Assembly (NCBI GenBank): GCA_043798435.1
Contig: JAZDOR010000070.1
Span: forward strand, 1 to 13,280
DNA from: JAGUXG01 sp043798435
GTDB lineage: Bacteria > UBA9089 > UBA9088 > JAGUXG01
Length of the DNA stretch: 13,280 nt
Direction of reading: 5' to 3'
Positions within the stretch are counted from its first letter, which is position 1; each line of letters begins with the position of its first letter. Below, piece after piece: positions 1 to 6,169 of the stretch. The translations under genes and the position numbers were made by a program. The notes beneath the pieces are model-generated. The model had not been told where the DNA came from, ran no database searches, and saw only the letters and a list, made by a program, of their open reading frames with translations.

Positions 1-285
1 TGGGACGCAAATGAAGATGACATCCTGGTCTTTAAGATTAGAGAAGTCGTATGTGGCAGAGAGCAGGTTCTTTTCGCAAAGCCATTTTACATCCTCTGTT
101 TGGACATCAGGAATATAACTTATGCCTTTATTCAGCTTGGACACCTTCTCTTTATCAATATCAAAGCCTGTGACAGTGAATCCACTCTTGGCAAACTCAG
201 CCGCCAATGGAAGACCAACATAGCCAAGCCCAATAACCCCTATCTTTGCCCTTTTGTTTTCTATCTTTTCTAATAATTCCTGCAC
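1..285 (-). CDS. Nucleotide-sugar dehydrogenase (UDP-glucose/UDP-GlcNAc dehydrogenase family), N-terminal part
   Basis: The frame is open to the window edge and gives 95 residues of the NAD-binding half of a UDP-sugar 6-dehydrogenase. These enzymes oxidise the C6 hydroxyl of a UDP- or GDP-sugar to the uronic acid, for capsule, O-antigen or other surface polysaccharide. The Rossmann motif IGVIGLGYVGLPLA starts about residue 14. It is followed by the acidic FDID end of the second strand, which selects NAD, and the KLNKGISYIPDV segment usual in the UDP-GlcNAc (WbpA-like) branch. The frame runs off at VIFICVP, where the family normally continues with TP. I chose the GTG start because AGGAGG lies 6 bases upstream and the first glycine falls at the usual distance. 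The catalytic Cys domain is outside the window, so the substrate cannot be fixed. Confidence 0.9.
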   Translation of the reverse strand, partial: MQELLEKIENKRAKIGVIGLGYVGLPLAAEFAKSGFTVTGFDIDKEKVSKLNKGISYIPDVQTEDVKWLCEKNLLSATYDFSNLKDQDVIFICVP

Positions 286-341
286 ACTACTCCTCCTTTT
301 CTTATAAGCATTCAGGAAGAAGATTTAAGCAGTAAGCTAAA

Positions 342-384
342 AAGGATTAAGCTCAAAAAATAGCTGTAAGGATTAAGCTCAAAA
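342..384. repeat. 17-bp direct repeat between tRNA-Ala and the dehydrogenase gene
   Basis: AAGGATTAAGCTCAAAA occurs at 342-358 and exactly again at 368-384. It sits in the intergenic space and overlaps the terminator-like hairpin. The rest of 286-422 shows no gene. Confidence 0.7.
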
Positions 385-410
385 GGATAATCTTATCTTG
401 TCTTACAGCT
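355..410 (-). terminator. Rho-independent terminator-like hairpin downstream of tRNA-Ala
   Basis: Read on the minus strand, AGCTGTAAG (402-410) pairs perfectly with CTTACAGCT (362-370) and is followed almost at once by a run of six T (355-360). The 31-base loop contains a smaller GATAA/TTATC hairpin. The position, 13 bases past the tRNA 3' end, fits termination of the tRNA transcript and would separate it from the dehydrogenase gene. The long loop makes efficiency uncertain. Confidence 0.55.
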
Positions 411-422
411 TACTACTATTTT

Positions 423-497
423 TGGTGGAGGCGGCGGGAATCGAACCCGCGACCTCTTCCACGCCAAGGAAGCATTCTCCCGCTGAACTACGCCCCC
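423..497 (-). tRNA. tRNA-Ala(GGC)
   Basis: A complete 75-base cloverleaf can be folded by eye. The acceptor stem GGGGGCG/CGCCTCC carries the G3:U70 wobble pair that is the alanine identity mark, followed by discriminator A and a genome-encoded CCA. The D stem is GTTC/GAAT with a compact 7-base loop. The anticodon stem CTTCC/GGAAG holds loop TTGGCGT, so the anticodon is GGC, reading GCC and GCU. The T arm is GCGGG-TTCGAAT-CCCGC. Position 37 is G rather than the commoner A. A promoter lies directly upstream and a terminator-like hairpin directly downstream, so it is probably a single-gene transcription unit. Confidence 0.95.
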
Positions 498-508
498 ACA
501 ATAATGAT

Positions 509-537
509 AGTTTACAAAGAAGAATAATGAGTGTCAA
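509..537 (-). promoter_or_regulatory. Sigma70-type promoter for tRNA-Ala
   Basis: On the minus strand a perfect -35 TTGACA (532-537) is followed after 17 bases by TAAACT (509-514), a 4-of-6 match to TATAAT. The expected start, about 502, leaves only a few bases of leader before the tRNA at 497. Confidence 0.6.
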
Positions 538-540
538 GTT

Positions 541-590
541 AATAGGGAATAGGGATTAGTAAAAACTCCTTCAACTATTTCCTATTCCCT
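541..590. repeat. Heptamer-built hairpin at the 3' end of the coiled-coil gene
   Basis: The arms AGGGAATAGG (544-553) and CCTATTCCCT (581-590) are perfect complements, and the inner flanks (554-560 against 574-580) extend the pairing imperfectly. The left arm is made of AATAGGG units with a 7-base period. The right arm overlaps the last codons and the TAG stop of the minus-strand gene. On the plus strand the right arm runs into TTTTT; the minus-strand exit has no T run, so it is a weak terminator for the coiled-coil gene. CCTTCAACTATTT in its inner right flank recurs, inverted, at the right end of element E1. Confidence 0.65.
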
Positions 591-2606
591 TTTTATAGCT
601 TTCTTAATTTCAGCAGATTTTTCTTGGAGCTCATCTATCAGATGATTGATCCTTAAAATAGCCTCTTCTGATAAGCCTTCTGTTCTTGGCTCCGAGCCTT
701 TTTGGCTAAACTCATCCCTTTCTGCGGTCAGTTGATTGGTTCTTTGACTAAGCTCATCCCTTTCTACAGGAAGTTGATTGATTTTTTGGATAAGCTCATC
801 CCTCTCTGCAGTAAGTTGATTGATTTTTTGGATAAGCTCATCCCTCTCTGCGGTCAGTTGATTGGTTCTTTGGCTAAACTCATCCCTCTCTGCGGTAAGT
901 TGATTGGTTCTTTGGCTAAACTCATCCCTTTCTCGTGTTATCTGGTTAATTTTTTCAAAGGATTCCTGAAGCCTGCCAGATAGCTCAATCTTCTCTCTTT
1001 CCATCCAGCGGACACTCTCCTCTGAGCTTTTCAGTCTTTCGGATAATTCGGTTATCTGGTCAATTAAGCCTGGAGACTCTTGCGTCCTTGCTGATAATTC
1101 ATCCCTTTCCCGTGTTATCTGGTTTACTCTCTCTGATAACTCTTGCACCTTTGCCAAAAGTTCATCCTTTTCCCTGGTTATCTGGCTGATGCTCTCCCAA
1201 GATTCTCGTAACTTGGCAGAAACCTCATCCCTTTCTGCTGTAATCTGGTTTACCCTTTCCTCTGCTTCTTGCACCCTTACCAAAACCTCATCACTTTCTG
1301 CTGTAATCTGGTTTACTCTTTCTACTGCTTCTTGCACCCTTACCGAAACCTCATCCCTTTCTCTGGTTATCTGGTTTGTTTTTTCCTCTACCTCTTGCAT
1401 CCTTTGAGAAAGCCTATCTTTTTCCTCTATCATCAAATAAACGCTCTCCTCTGCTTCCTTCAACTTTCCAGAAACCTCATCCCTTTCCCTTGTCATTTCA
1501 TTCACTCTTCCAACAGACTCTTGAAGTTTTCCAGAAACCTCATCCCTTTCCCTTGTCATTTCATTCACTCTTCCAACAGACTCTTGAAGTTTTCCAGAAA
1601 CCTCATCCCTTTCTCGTGTTATCTGGTTTACCCTTTCCTCTGCTTCTTGCACCCTTACCGAAACCTCATCCCTTTCTGCTGTCATCTGATTGATTCTCTC
1701 TGATAATTCTTGCACCCTTGCTAAAAGTTCATCACTTTTGCCTGTTATTTGATTAGTATTCTCTAAAGACTCCTGTAACCTGGCAGAGAGATTATCCCTT
1801 TCTGTTGTCATCTGATTGACCCTATCAAAGGTTTCCTGAAGCTTTCCAGAAACCTCAACCCTCTCTGCTTTTATTTGATTGATATTCTCCTCAGAGGCTT
1901 TCAGCTTTTCAGAAAGTTCATTTTTCTCTTTTATCAAGCGAAGAACCTCTCCTTTTTCCGCATCAATGGATTTAATCAGGGTCTGATTAAACTCATCCTT
2001 TTTGCTTATTGTCTGGCTGAGTTCTTCTATCGTCTTGTTAATAGCACCCTCTAAGCTCCGTATCATCCTGTTTTTTGAGACCTCAGCTATTCTAACAGTA
2101 GTATCAGCCTGACTCAGTTTTTGAATGGTCTTGGTGCATTCATGAAGACCAGTGGAAACCTCCATTGAGAGGTCATTAAAGTCTTCTTGTGTCTGCTTCA
2201 ATTTGCCAATATCCCTGAAATCCTCAATAATTCCTATCAGATTTCCATTGGAGTCTTTGTAGGGCGACACAGTCAAAAGGCAATGGACATTCTTTTTAGA
2301 AGGTGTCTCCTTGATTATCTCATAATCCTTTATCTCTTTCTTCCCCTCCATCTCCTTTAGAGGACACTGGGGTGTGTTGCAGAGCGAAGACTTAAACTGC
2401 TCATAGCACAGGGAAGTCTTTATTTCCTGGTCAGAGAGCCCACATAATTTCTTCATAGCCTCATTTGCTCTCAGCACTCTGAAGTGCCTGTCAATCACCC
2501 TTACGCTTGAGGATGTGGCCTCAAACACTTGAGAAGATTCATTCTTTACCTTCTCAAGCTCCCTCTTTATCCTTTCCATATCATCTGATGGTGGTAGTTT
2601 AGCCAT
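582..2606 (-). CDS. PAS / HAMP-like / long coiled-coil repeat protein (674 aa)
   Basis: This is a predicted cytoplasmic protein with no signal peptide or membrane segment. Residues 20-138 form a PAS fold (VIDRHFRVLRANEA, then NLIGIIEDFRDI) with Cys67, Cys76 and Cys81 in its loop, which could bind a ligand or metal or respond to redox. Residues about 145-195 resemble a soluble HAMP linker. From about 200 to 650 it is one coiled coil of 21-residue units of the type VNQITRERDEVSVRVQEAEER (three heptads), then 14-residue units of the type INQLTAERDELIQK near the C terminus. There is no kinase, GGDEF or methyl-accepting output domain, so a scaffold or mechanical signal-transfer role is inference. 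The ATG at 2606 has only a weak, distant GAGG/AGGA upstream; Met10 is an alternative start. The TAG stop lies within the hairpin at 581-590. Confidence 0.85.
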   Translation of the reverse strand: MAKLPPSDDMERIKRELEKVKNESSQVFEATSSSVRVIDRHFRVLRANEAMKKLCGLSDQEIKTSLCYEQFKSSLCNTPQCPLKEMEGKKEIKDYEIIKETPSKKNVHCLLTVSPYKDSNGNLIGIIEDFRDIGKLKQTQEDFNDLSMEVSTGLHECTKTIQKLSQADTTVRIAEVSKNRMIRSLEGAINKTIEELSQTISKKDEFNQTLIKSIDAEKGEVLRLIKEKNELSEKLKASEENINQIKAERVEVSGKLQETFDRVNQMTTERDNLSARLQESLENTNQITGKSDELLARVQELSERINQMTAERDEVSVRVQEAEERVNQITRERDEVSGKLQESVGRVNEMTRERDEVSGKLQESVGRVNEMTRERDEVSGKLKEAEESVYLMIEEKDRLSQRMQEVEEKTNQITRERDEVSVRVQEAVERVNQITAESDEVLVRVQEAEERVNQITAERDEVSAKLRESWESISQITREKDELLAKVQELSERVNQITRERDELSARTQESPGLIDQITELSERLKSSEESVRWMEREKIELSGRLQESFEKINQITRERDEFSQRTNQLTAERDEFSQRTNQLTAERDELIQKINQLTAERDELIQKINQLPVERDELSQRTNQLTAERDEFSQKGSEPRTEGLSEEAILRINHLIDELQEKSAEIKKAIKRE
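711..962 (-). repeat. Coding minisatellite, 42-bp units (six copies)
   Basis: CTCATCCCT on the plus strand recurs at 711, 753, 795, 837, 879 and 921, exactly 42 bases apart. Each unit encodes 14 residues, or two coiled-coil heptads (NQLTAERDEFSQRT type). The units are near-identical at the DNA level, so copy number is likely to vary between strains. Confidence 0.85.
1471..1596 (-). repeat. Exact 63-bp tandem duplication in the coiled coil
   Basis: Positions 1471-1533 and 1534-1596 are identical and encode two tandem copies of a 21-residue unit (VNEMTRERDEVSGKLQESVG plus R). The surrounding 63-bp units are diverged versions. Base identity between the two copies implies a recent duplication. 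Confidence 0.85.
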
Positions 2607-2659
2607 AATGTTTATCTTTTCCTACCTCTTCAAAACTATTGTCAAAACAAATCAAATAA

Positions 2660-2687
2660 TTGACTTTTTCTTTCTAAAAACTATACA
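2660..2687 (+). promoter_or_regulatory. Candidate promoter for guaA upstream of the heptamer arrays
   Basis: TTGACT (2660-2665), 16 bases, then TATACA (2682-2687). If used, transcription starts near 2694 and both heptamer arrays, about 390 bases, lie in the guaA 5' leader. No other good plus-strand promoter is visible before guaA, although CATAAC within the second array is a weak -10 repeated every 7 bases. Confidence 0.4.
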
Positions 2688-2708
2688 CTAAACACTCAAA
2701 AGAGTTAG

Positions 2709-2915
2709 AGAGTTTAGAGTTTAGAGTTTAGAGTTTAGAGTTTAGAGTTGAGAGTGTAGAGTTTAGAGTTGAGAGTTTAGAGTTTAGAGTTTAGAGTTTA
2801 GAGTTTAGAGTTTAGAGTTTAGAGTGTAGAGTTTAGAGTTTGAAAAGTTTAGAGTGTAGAGTTTAGAGTTTAGAGTTTAGAGTTTGAAAAGTTTAGAGTT
2901 TAGAGTGTAGAGTTT
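2709..2915. repeat. Heptanucleotide array (AGAGTTT)n
   Basis: There are 27 heptamers: 19 at 2709-2841, 5 at 2851-2885 and 3 at 2895-2915, with a degenerate lead-in from 2701. Two 9-base spacers, GAAAAGTTT, occur at 2842-2850 and 2886-2894. Variant units AGAGTTG and AGAGTGT recur at several places, so the array has internal higher-order copying. All six reading frames are closed by stops, so it is non-coding. Confidence 0.95.
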
Positions 2916-2923
2916 AATAAAAT

Positions 2924-3084
2924 AACTCATAACTCAAAACTCATAACTCATAACTCATAACTCATAACTCAAAACTCATAACTCATAACTCATAACTCAT
3001 AACTCATAACTCATAACTCATAACTCATAACTCATAACTCATAACTCATAACTCATAACTCATAACTCATAACTCATAACTCAA
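2924..3084. repeat. Heptanucleotide array (AACTCAT)23 abutting guaA
   Basis: 23 uninterrupted units run in strict 7-base phase from 2924 to 3084. Units 2, 7 and 23 are AACTCAA; the rest are AACTCAT. The array ends two bases before the guaA ATG. Its complement, ATGAGTT, resembles the unit of the neighbouring array (GAGTT core) in opposite orientation, so the two arrays can pair as 5-bp helices every 7 bases. Seven is not a multiple of three, so stops occur in every frame. Confidence 0.97.
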
Positions 3085-3086
3085 TT

Positions 3087-4628
3087 ATGACCAGAGAGAC
3101 TATCGCCATTTTAGATTTTGGTTCCCAATATACCCAGCTTATTGCCAGAAGGGTGAGAGAGGCAAAGGCATTCTCAAAGATTTTTCCATATAACACATCC
3201 CACTTAGAGCTTGCCAAGCTCAATCTGAAAGGGATTATCCTTTCAGGTGGACCTGCCAGTGTTTATCTTGGTAATGCACCAAAAGCTGACTCAAAAATCC
3301 TGGATTTGGGTGTGCCTATCTTAGGGATATGCTATGGGATGCAGTGGATAGCCCAGACACTTTCTGGAAAGGTGAGGAGGGCACAGAGGCAGGAGTATGG
3401 AGAGGCTGAGCTGATTCTTACTGATAGCTATGACCTTTTCTGGGGACTGCCATCTACCATCAATGTCTGGATGAGCCATGGAGACATTATTGAAGAAGTT
3501 CCAGAAGGGTTTGAGTCTATTGGTCTGACAACAAACTCTCCTTATTCTGCTATTAGAAATAGGGAGAGAAAGATATGGGGTCTCCAGTTCCACCCGGAGG
3601 TTGTTCATACTCCAGAAGGAGACGAGATATTGAGAAACTTCCTCTATGACAGGATATGTGAGGTAACACCAGATTGGGTAATAGAAAACTTTGTTACCGA
3701 AAAGATTGAAGAGATTAAGGAAAAGGTTGGCTCTGATGGTGTGTTATGCGGATTATCCGGAGGGGTTGATTCGTCAACAGCTGCTGTTTTGGTTCACCGT
3801 GCCATTGGTGACCAGCTCACCTGTATCTTTGTCAATAACGGCTTGCTCAGAAAGGGTGAGTGTGAGAATGTTGTCCAGACTTTCAGGGATAATTTTCATA
3901 TTAAGCTCATCTATGTGGATGCAGAAAAGAGGTTTCTTGAAAAACTTGCAGGTGTTACTGACCCTGAGAAGAAAAGGAAGATTATAGGACATGAGTTTAT
4001 AAGGGTCTTTGAAGATGAAGCAAAAAAATTAGAGGGGATAAAATACCTTGCCCAGGGAACCCTATACCCTGATGTGATTGAAAGCGTGCAGGTAGGGGGG
4101 CCATCTGCAACCATTAAAAGTCATCATAATGTCGGTGGATTGCCTGCTGATATGAACTTGCAGTTGATAGAGCCTTTCAGGGAGCTTTTTAAGGATGAGG
4201 TCAGGGAGATAGCCGCTCAGCTTGGGCTTGCTGATGAGATTGCCTATCGTCAGCCTTTTCCAGGGCCAGGTCTTGCCATAAGGATTTTGGGGGATGTTAC
4301 GGAAAAGAGCCTTTTCATATTGCGGGAGGCAGATGCTATCGTTTTAGAGGAGATGAAGAGAGCAGGGTTATATTACGCCACCTGGCAGTGTTTTGCTGTC
4401 CTTCTTCCTGTGAAGACTGTAGGTGTTATGGGTGATGAGAGGACTTATGAAAATGTCATTGCTATCAGGGCTGTGACATCATCTGATGGAATGACAGCAG
4501 ACTGGGCTGAGATTCCCCATGAGATATTGGGAAGGATGAGCAATAGGATTGTGAATGAGGTAGCAGGCGTAAACAGGGTTGTCTATGACATCACCTCAAA
4601 GCCACCAGGGACGATAGAGTGGGAATAA
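3087..4628 (+). CDS. guaA: GMP synthase (glutamine-hydrolysing)
   Basis: The enzyme makes GMP from XMP, ATP and glutamine, the last step of guanine nucleotide synthesis. It is a 513-residue, two-domain protein of normal length. The class I glutaminase domain has nucleophile Cys82 in GICYGMQ and the His169/Glu171 pair in FHPEV. The ATP pyrophosphatase P-loop is SGGVDSS (224-230). The C-terminal dimerisation/XMP-binding domain ends in the conserved KPPGTIEWE. The start is fixed by homology: ILDFGSQYTQLIARRVRE begins at residue 8, so there is no room for a much later start. No Shine-Dalgarno is present, because the (AACTCAT) array runs to two bases from the ATG; translation may be leaderless or depend on an unstructured leader. 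The downstream gene is 112 bases away across a heptamer inverted repeat. Confidence 0.98.
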   Translation: MTRETIAILDFGSQYTQLIARRVREAKAFSKIFPYNTSHLELAKLNLKGIILSGGPASVYLGNAPKADSKILDLGVPILGICYGMQWIAQTLSGKVRRAQRQEYGEAELILTDSYDLFWGLPSTINVWMSHGDIIEEVPEGFESIGLTTNSPYSAIRNRERKIWGLQFHPEVVHTPEGDEILRNFLYDRICEVTPDWVIENFVTEKIEEIKEKVGSDGVLCGLSGGVDSSTAAVLVHRAIGDQLTCIFVNNGLLRKGECENVVQTFRDNFHIKLIYVDAEKRFLEKLAGVTDPEKKRKIIGHEFIRVFEDEAKKLEGIKYLAQGTLYPDVIESVQVGGPSATIKSHHNVGGLPADMNLQLIEPFRELFKDEVREIAAQLGLADEIAYRQPFPGPGLAIRILGDVTEKSLFILREADAIVLEEMKRAGLYYATWQCFAVLLPVKTVGVMGDERTYENVIAIRAVTSSDGMTADWAEIPHEILGRMSNRIVNEVAGVNRVVYDITSKPPGTIEWE

Positions 4629-4631
4629 GAG

Positions 4632-4720
4632 GTTCTAGGTTCTATGTTCTATGTTCAGAATCAACATAGAACTTTCTCTAATATTTCCCCTTCTTAAACA
4701 TAGAACTTAGAACATAGAAC
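4632..4720. repeat. Inverted repeat built from GTTCTAT heptamers between guaA and nrnA
   Basis: The arms 4632-4655 and 4697-4720 are reverse complements at 22 of 24 positions. Each arm is itself a tandem of 7-base units: GTTCTAG, GTTCTAT, GTTCTAT on the left; AACATAG, AACTTAG, AACATAG on the right. A second short direct repeat, CATAGAACTTTCTCTAA, follows each side. It fills the guaA-nrnA gap. Transcribed, it would form a long hairpin without a good T tract. Confidence 0.8.
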
Positions 4721-4740
4721 TTTCTCTAACATTTAGAAAA

Positions 4741-5691
4741 ATGGAAGCAATTGACGAGATTATAAAGATTATAAGGTCAGAGGAAAGATTCCTCATTGTT
4801 TCTCATATACATCCAGATGGAGATTCTATTGGCAGTCAGATTGCCTTACTCTGTATCCTGGAGGAGATGGGAAAAAGGTGCGCTATTATGAACGAGGAGA
4901 TGCCTCCAAAGAACCTATCCTTCCTTCCTTTGCTTGAAAGGATAAAATCGCCTGCGGATGGAGAGTATGGTGCTACTATCATTCTTGATGCTAATGAATG
5001 GGATAGGCTGGGAAAGAGGACAAGGGCTTTGGTTGAAAAACAAAAGACAAGGATTAATATTGACCATCATCTGGAAGGGGGGATTGGGGATATTATTTGG
5101 TCGGACAAGGGGTTTTCTTCTACAAGTGAGATGATCTATGATCTTTCAAGCAGGCTGAACATAGAGATGGATGAGAAGAAGGCTATTCTTTTATATACAG
5201 GTATAGCCACAGACACAGGCTTCTTCAGCTATACAAATACATCGGCGAGGAGCCTTGTTATTTCGGCTCATTTACTTGGCTTTGGAGTATCTACCGAAAA
5301 AATAAAAGAAAGTTTATACAGCACAAAATCTATAGAGGAGGTAAGGTTTTCAGCCAGGGTGATCTCTAATATTTCTGAGAGTAATGGTGTTGTTTGGATA
5401 AAGATTCAAAGGCACTTGATTGATGAACTTGGGTTTGAACCAGAGGTTGACAGTATGCTGGATGAGGCAAGAAAGATTAAATCCTGCAAGATAACTGTTC
5501 TCTTGCGGGAGCTTGGCAAAAACAGGACAAAAGCCTCTTTTCGCTCAAAAGACGGTATAAATGTGGCTTCAGTGGCTAAGATGTTCGGAGGTGGCGGTCA
5601 CCTTCAGGCTGCAGGGTGCGTCATTGACCTGCCAATGGCTGAAGCAGAAAAGGAGATTCAGGAGGAATTGCGTAACACTTTACTCATCTGA
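4741..5691 (+). CDS. nrnA: DHH/DHHA1 phosphoesterase, NrnA-like (nano-RNase / pAp phosphatase)
   Basis: The 316 residues show the full signature of bifunctional oligoribonuclease/pAp phosphatase proteins. These degrade 2-5-nt RNAs and dephosphorylate 3'-phosphoadenosine 5'-phosphate in the cytoplasm. Visible metal ligands are HIHPDGD (His22, His24, Asp26, Asp28), Asp83 in ILDAN, the DHH triplet 108-110 in INIDHH, and Asp158 in GIATDTG. The DHHA1 domain carries the substrate-binding FGGGGH (282-287). The ATG has no Shine-Dalgarno; the heptamer inverted repeat ends 20 bases before it. The last five codons and the TGA stop are supplied by the left end of element E1, so the native C terminus may have been slightly altered. 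The start is chosen from the usual distance to the first motif. Confidence 0.92.
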   Translation: MEAIDEIIKIIRSEERFLIVSHIHPDGDSIGSQIALLCILEEMGKRCAIMNEEMPPKNLSFLPLLERIKSPADGEYGATIILDANEWDRLGKRTRALVEKQKTRINIDHHLEGGIGDIIWSDKGFSSTSEMIYDLSSRLNIEMDEKKAILLYTGIATDTGFFSYTNTSARSLVISAHLLGFGVSTEKIKESLYSTKSIEEVRFSARVISNISESNGVVWIKIQRHLIDELGFEPEVDSMLDEARKIKSCKITVLLRELGKNRTKASFRSKDGINVASVAKMFGGGGHLQAAGCVIDLPMAEAEKEIQEELRNTLLI

Positions 5692-5957
5692 AGGGAAAAT
5701 AGAAAAAACTGCGAATATGGGAAAAAGAGACTAACCACAAAGGCACGAAATTTTAATCGTGATTCGTGTCCGTTTAGCGTGTCCGTACAAAGAAATAACG
5801 GTCACGGATAACGGACACGGATACCGAAATTTTACGGTCACGGAGGACGATTCTATTTTTTGTGTCTTAGTATCTTGGTGGTAAAATCTTTTCTTTCCCA
5901 TTTTTCCTCCTATTTCCCCTTTTTCCTTTGTTACGCTTCAGATGGGTAAATAGTTGA
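5672..5957. mobile_element. Palindromic MITE-like element E1 (TTTACCCATCTGAAG ends)
   Basis: The ends are inverted repeats. Left 5672-5693 reads GTAACAC-TTTACTCATCTGAAG. Right 5936-5956, reverse complemented, reads CAACTA-TTTACCCATCTGAAG; 17 of 21 positions match. Inside, A/G-rich arms and a CACAAAG/CACGAAA-type layer are again inverted, and the centre folds as 5762-5785 against 5799-5822 (about 19 of 24). The whole 285 bases is thus one nested imperfect palindrome without an open reading frame. Its end type is shared with E4 inside cas6. The left end overlaps the 3' end of nrnA; the right end overlaps the left end of E2A. No target duplication is visible. Confidence 0.75.
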
Positions 5958-6097
5958 AGGGTGTGCAAAAATACTTGTGTAAGAAAGGGGATAAGGAGAT
6001 AAAAGGGATATGGAGATTATTCATTTTTAATTCAAAATTTATCCCCTTATCTCCATAATCCCCATATCCCCTTTTCTTACACTACCTGAACGCTTAC
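5946..6097. mobile_element. Palindromic element E2A (GTGTAAGAAAAGGGGATA arms)
   Basis: The left arm GTGTAAGAAAGGGGATAAGG (5977-5996) is the reverse complement of the right-arm segment ending CTTACAC. The right end is CTGAACGCTTAC, ending at 6097. The final 57 bases (6041-6097) match those of E2B (12537-12593) at 54 positions, the last 36 identically. The left boundary is uncertain: GTAAATAGTTGAAGG is a poor match to the expected GTAAGCGTTCAGG and is shared with the E1 end. The element has no coding capacity. The right arm has three to four G runs on the minus strand. Confidence 0.75.
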
Positions 6098-6157
6098 CCT
6101 TTTTTACACATTTTAGAATTATGCACATGCCTCAAATAGTTACCAAAATAAGAATAG

Positions 6158-6163
6158 AGGAGG
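6158..6163 (+). promoter_or_regulatory. Shine-Dalgarno AGGAGG fixing the TTG start of the macroglobulin gene
   Basis: AGGAGG is followed by six bases (TATAAA) and TTG at 6170. No ATG or GTG competes at proper spacing, so this site decides the start. The 60 bases between E2A and this site contain no convincing promoter. Confidence 0.85.
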
Positions 6164-6169
6164 TATAAA

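Noticed and set aside
702..1703. Plus-strand open frames of 72-144 codons opposite the coiled-coil gene
   Set aside because: They are antisense shadows of the 63- and 42-bp coding repeats; their repetitive Leu/Pro/Ser composition follows from the complementary strand and they have no start signals.
2701..3084. CRISPR array next to guaA
   Set aside because: The units are 7 bases with no spacers; this is a simple tandem repeat, not 24-40-bp repeats separated by unique spacers.
2607..3086. Purine (guanine or PRPP) riboswitch in the guaA leader
   Set aside because: The leader consists almost wholly of heptamers; no conserved riboswitch core or stem pattern is visible.
4632..4720. Rho-independent terminator of guaA
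   Set aside because: The pairing is good, but the loop exceeds 40 bases and no T run follows the right arm; I list it as a repeat only.
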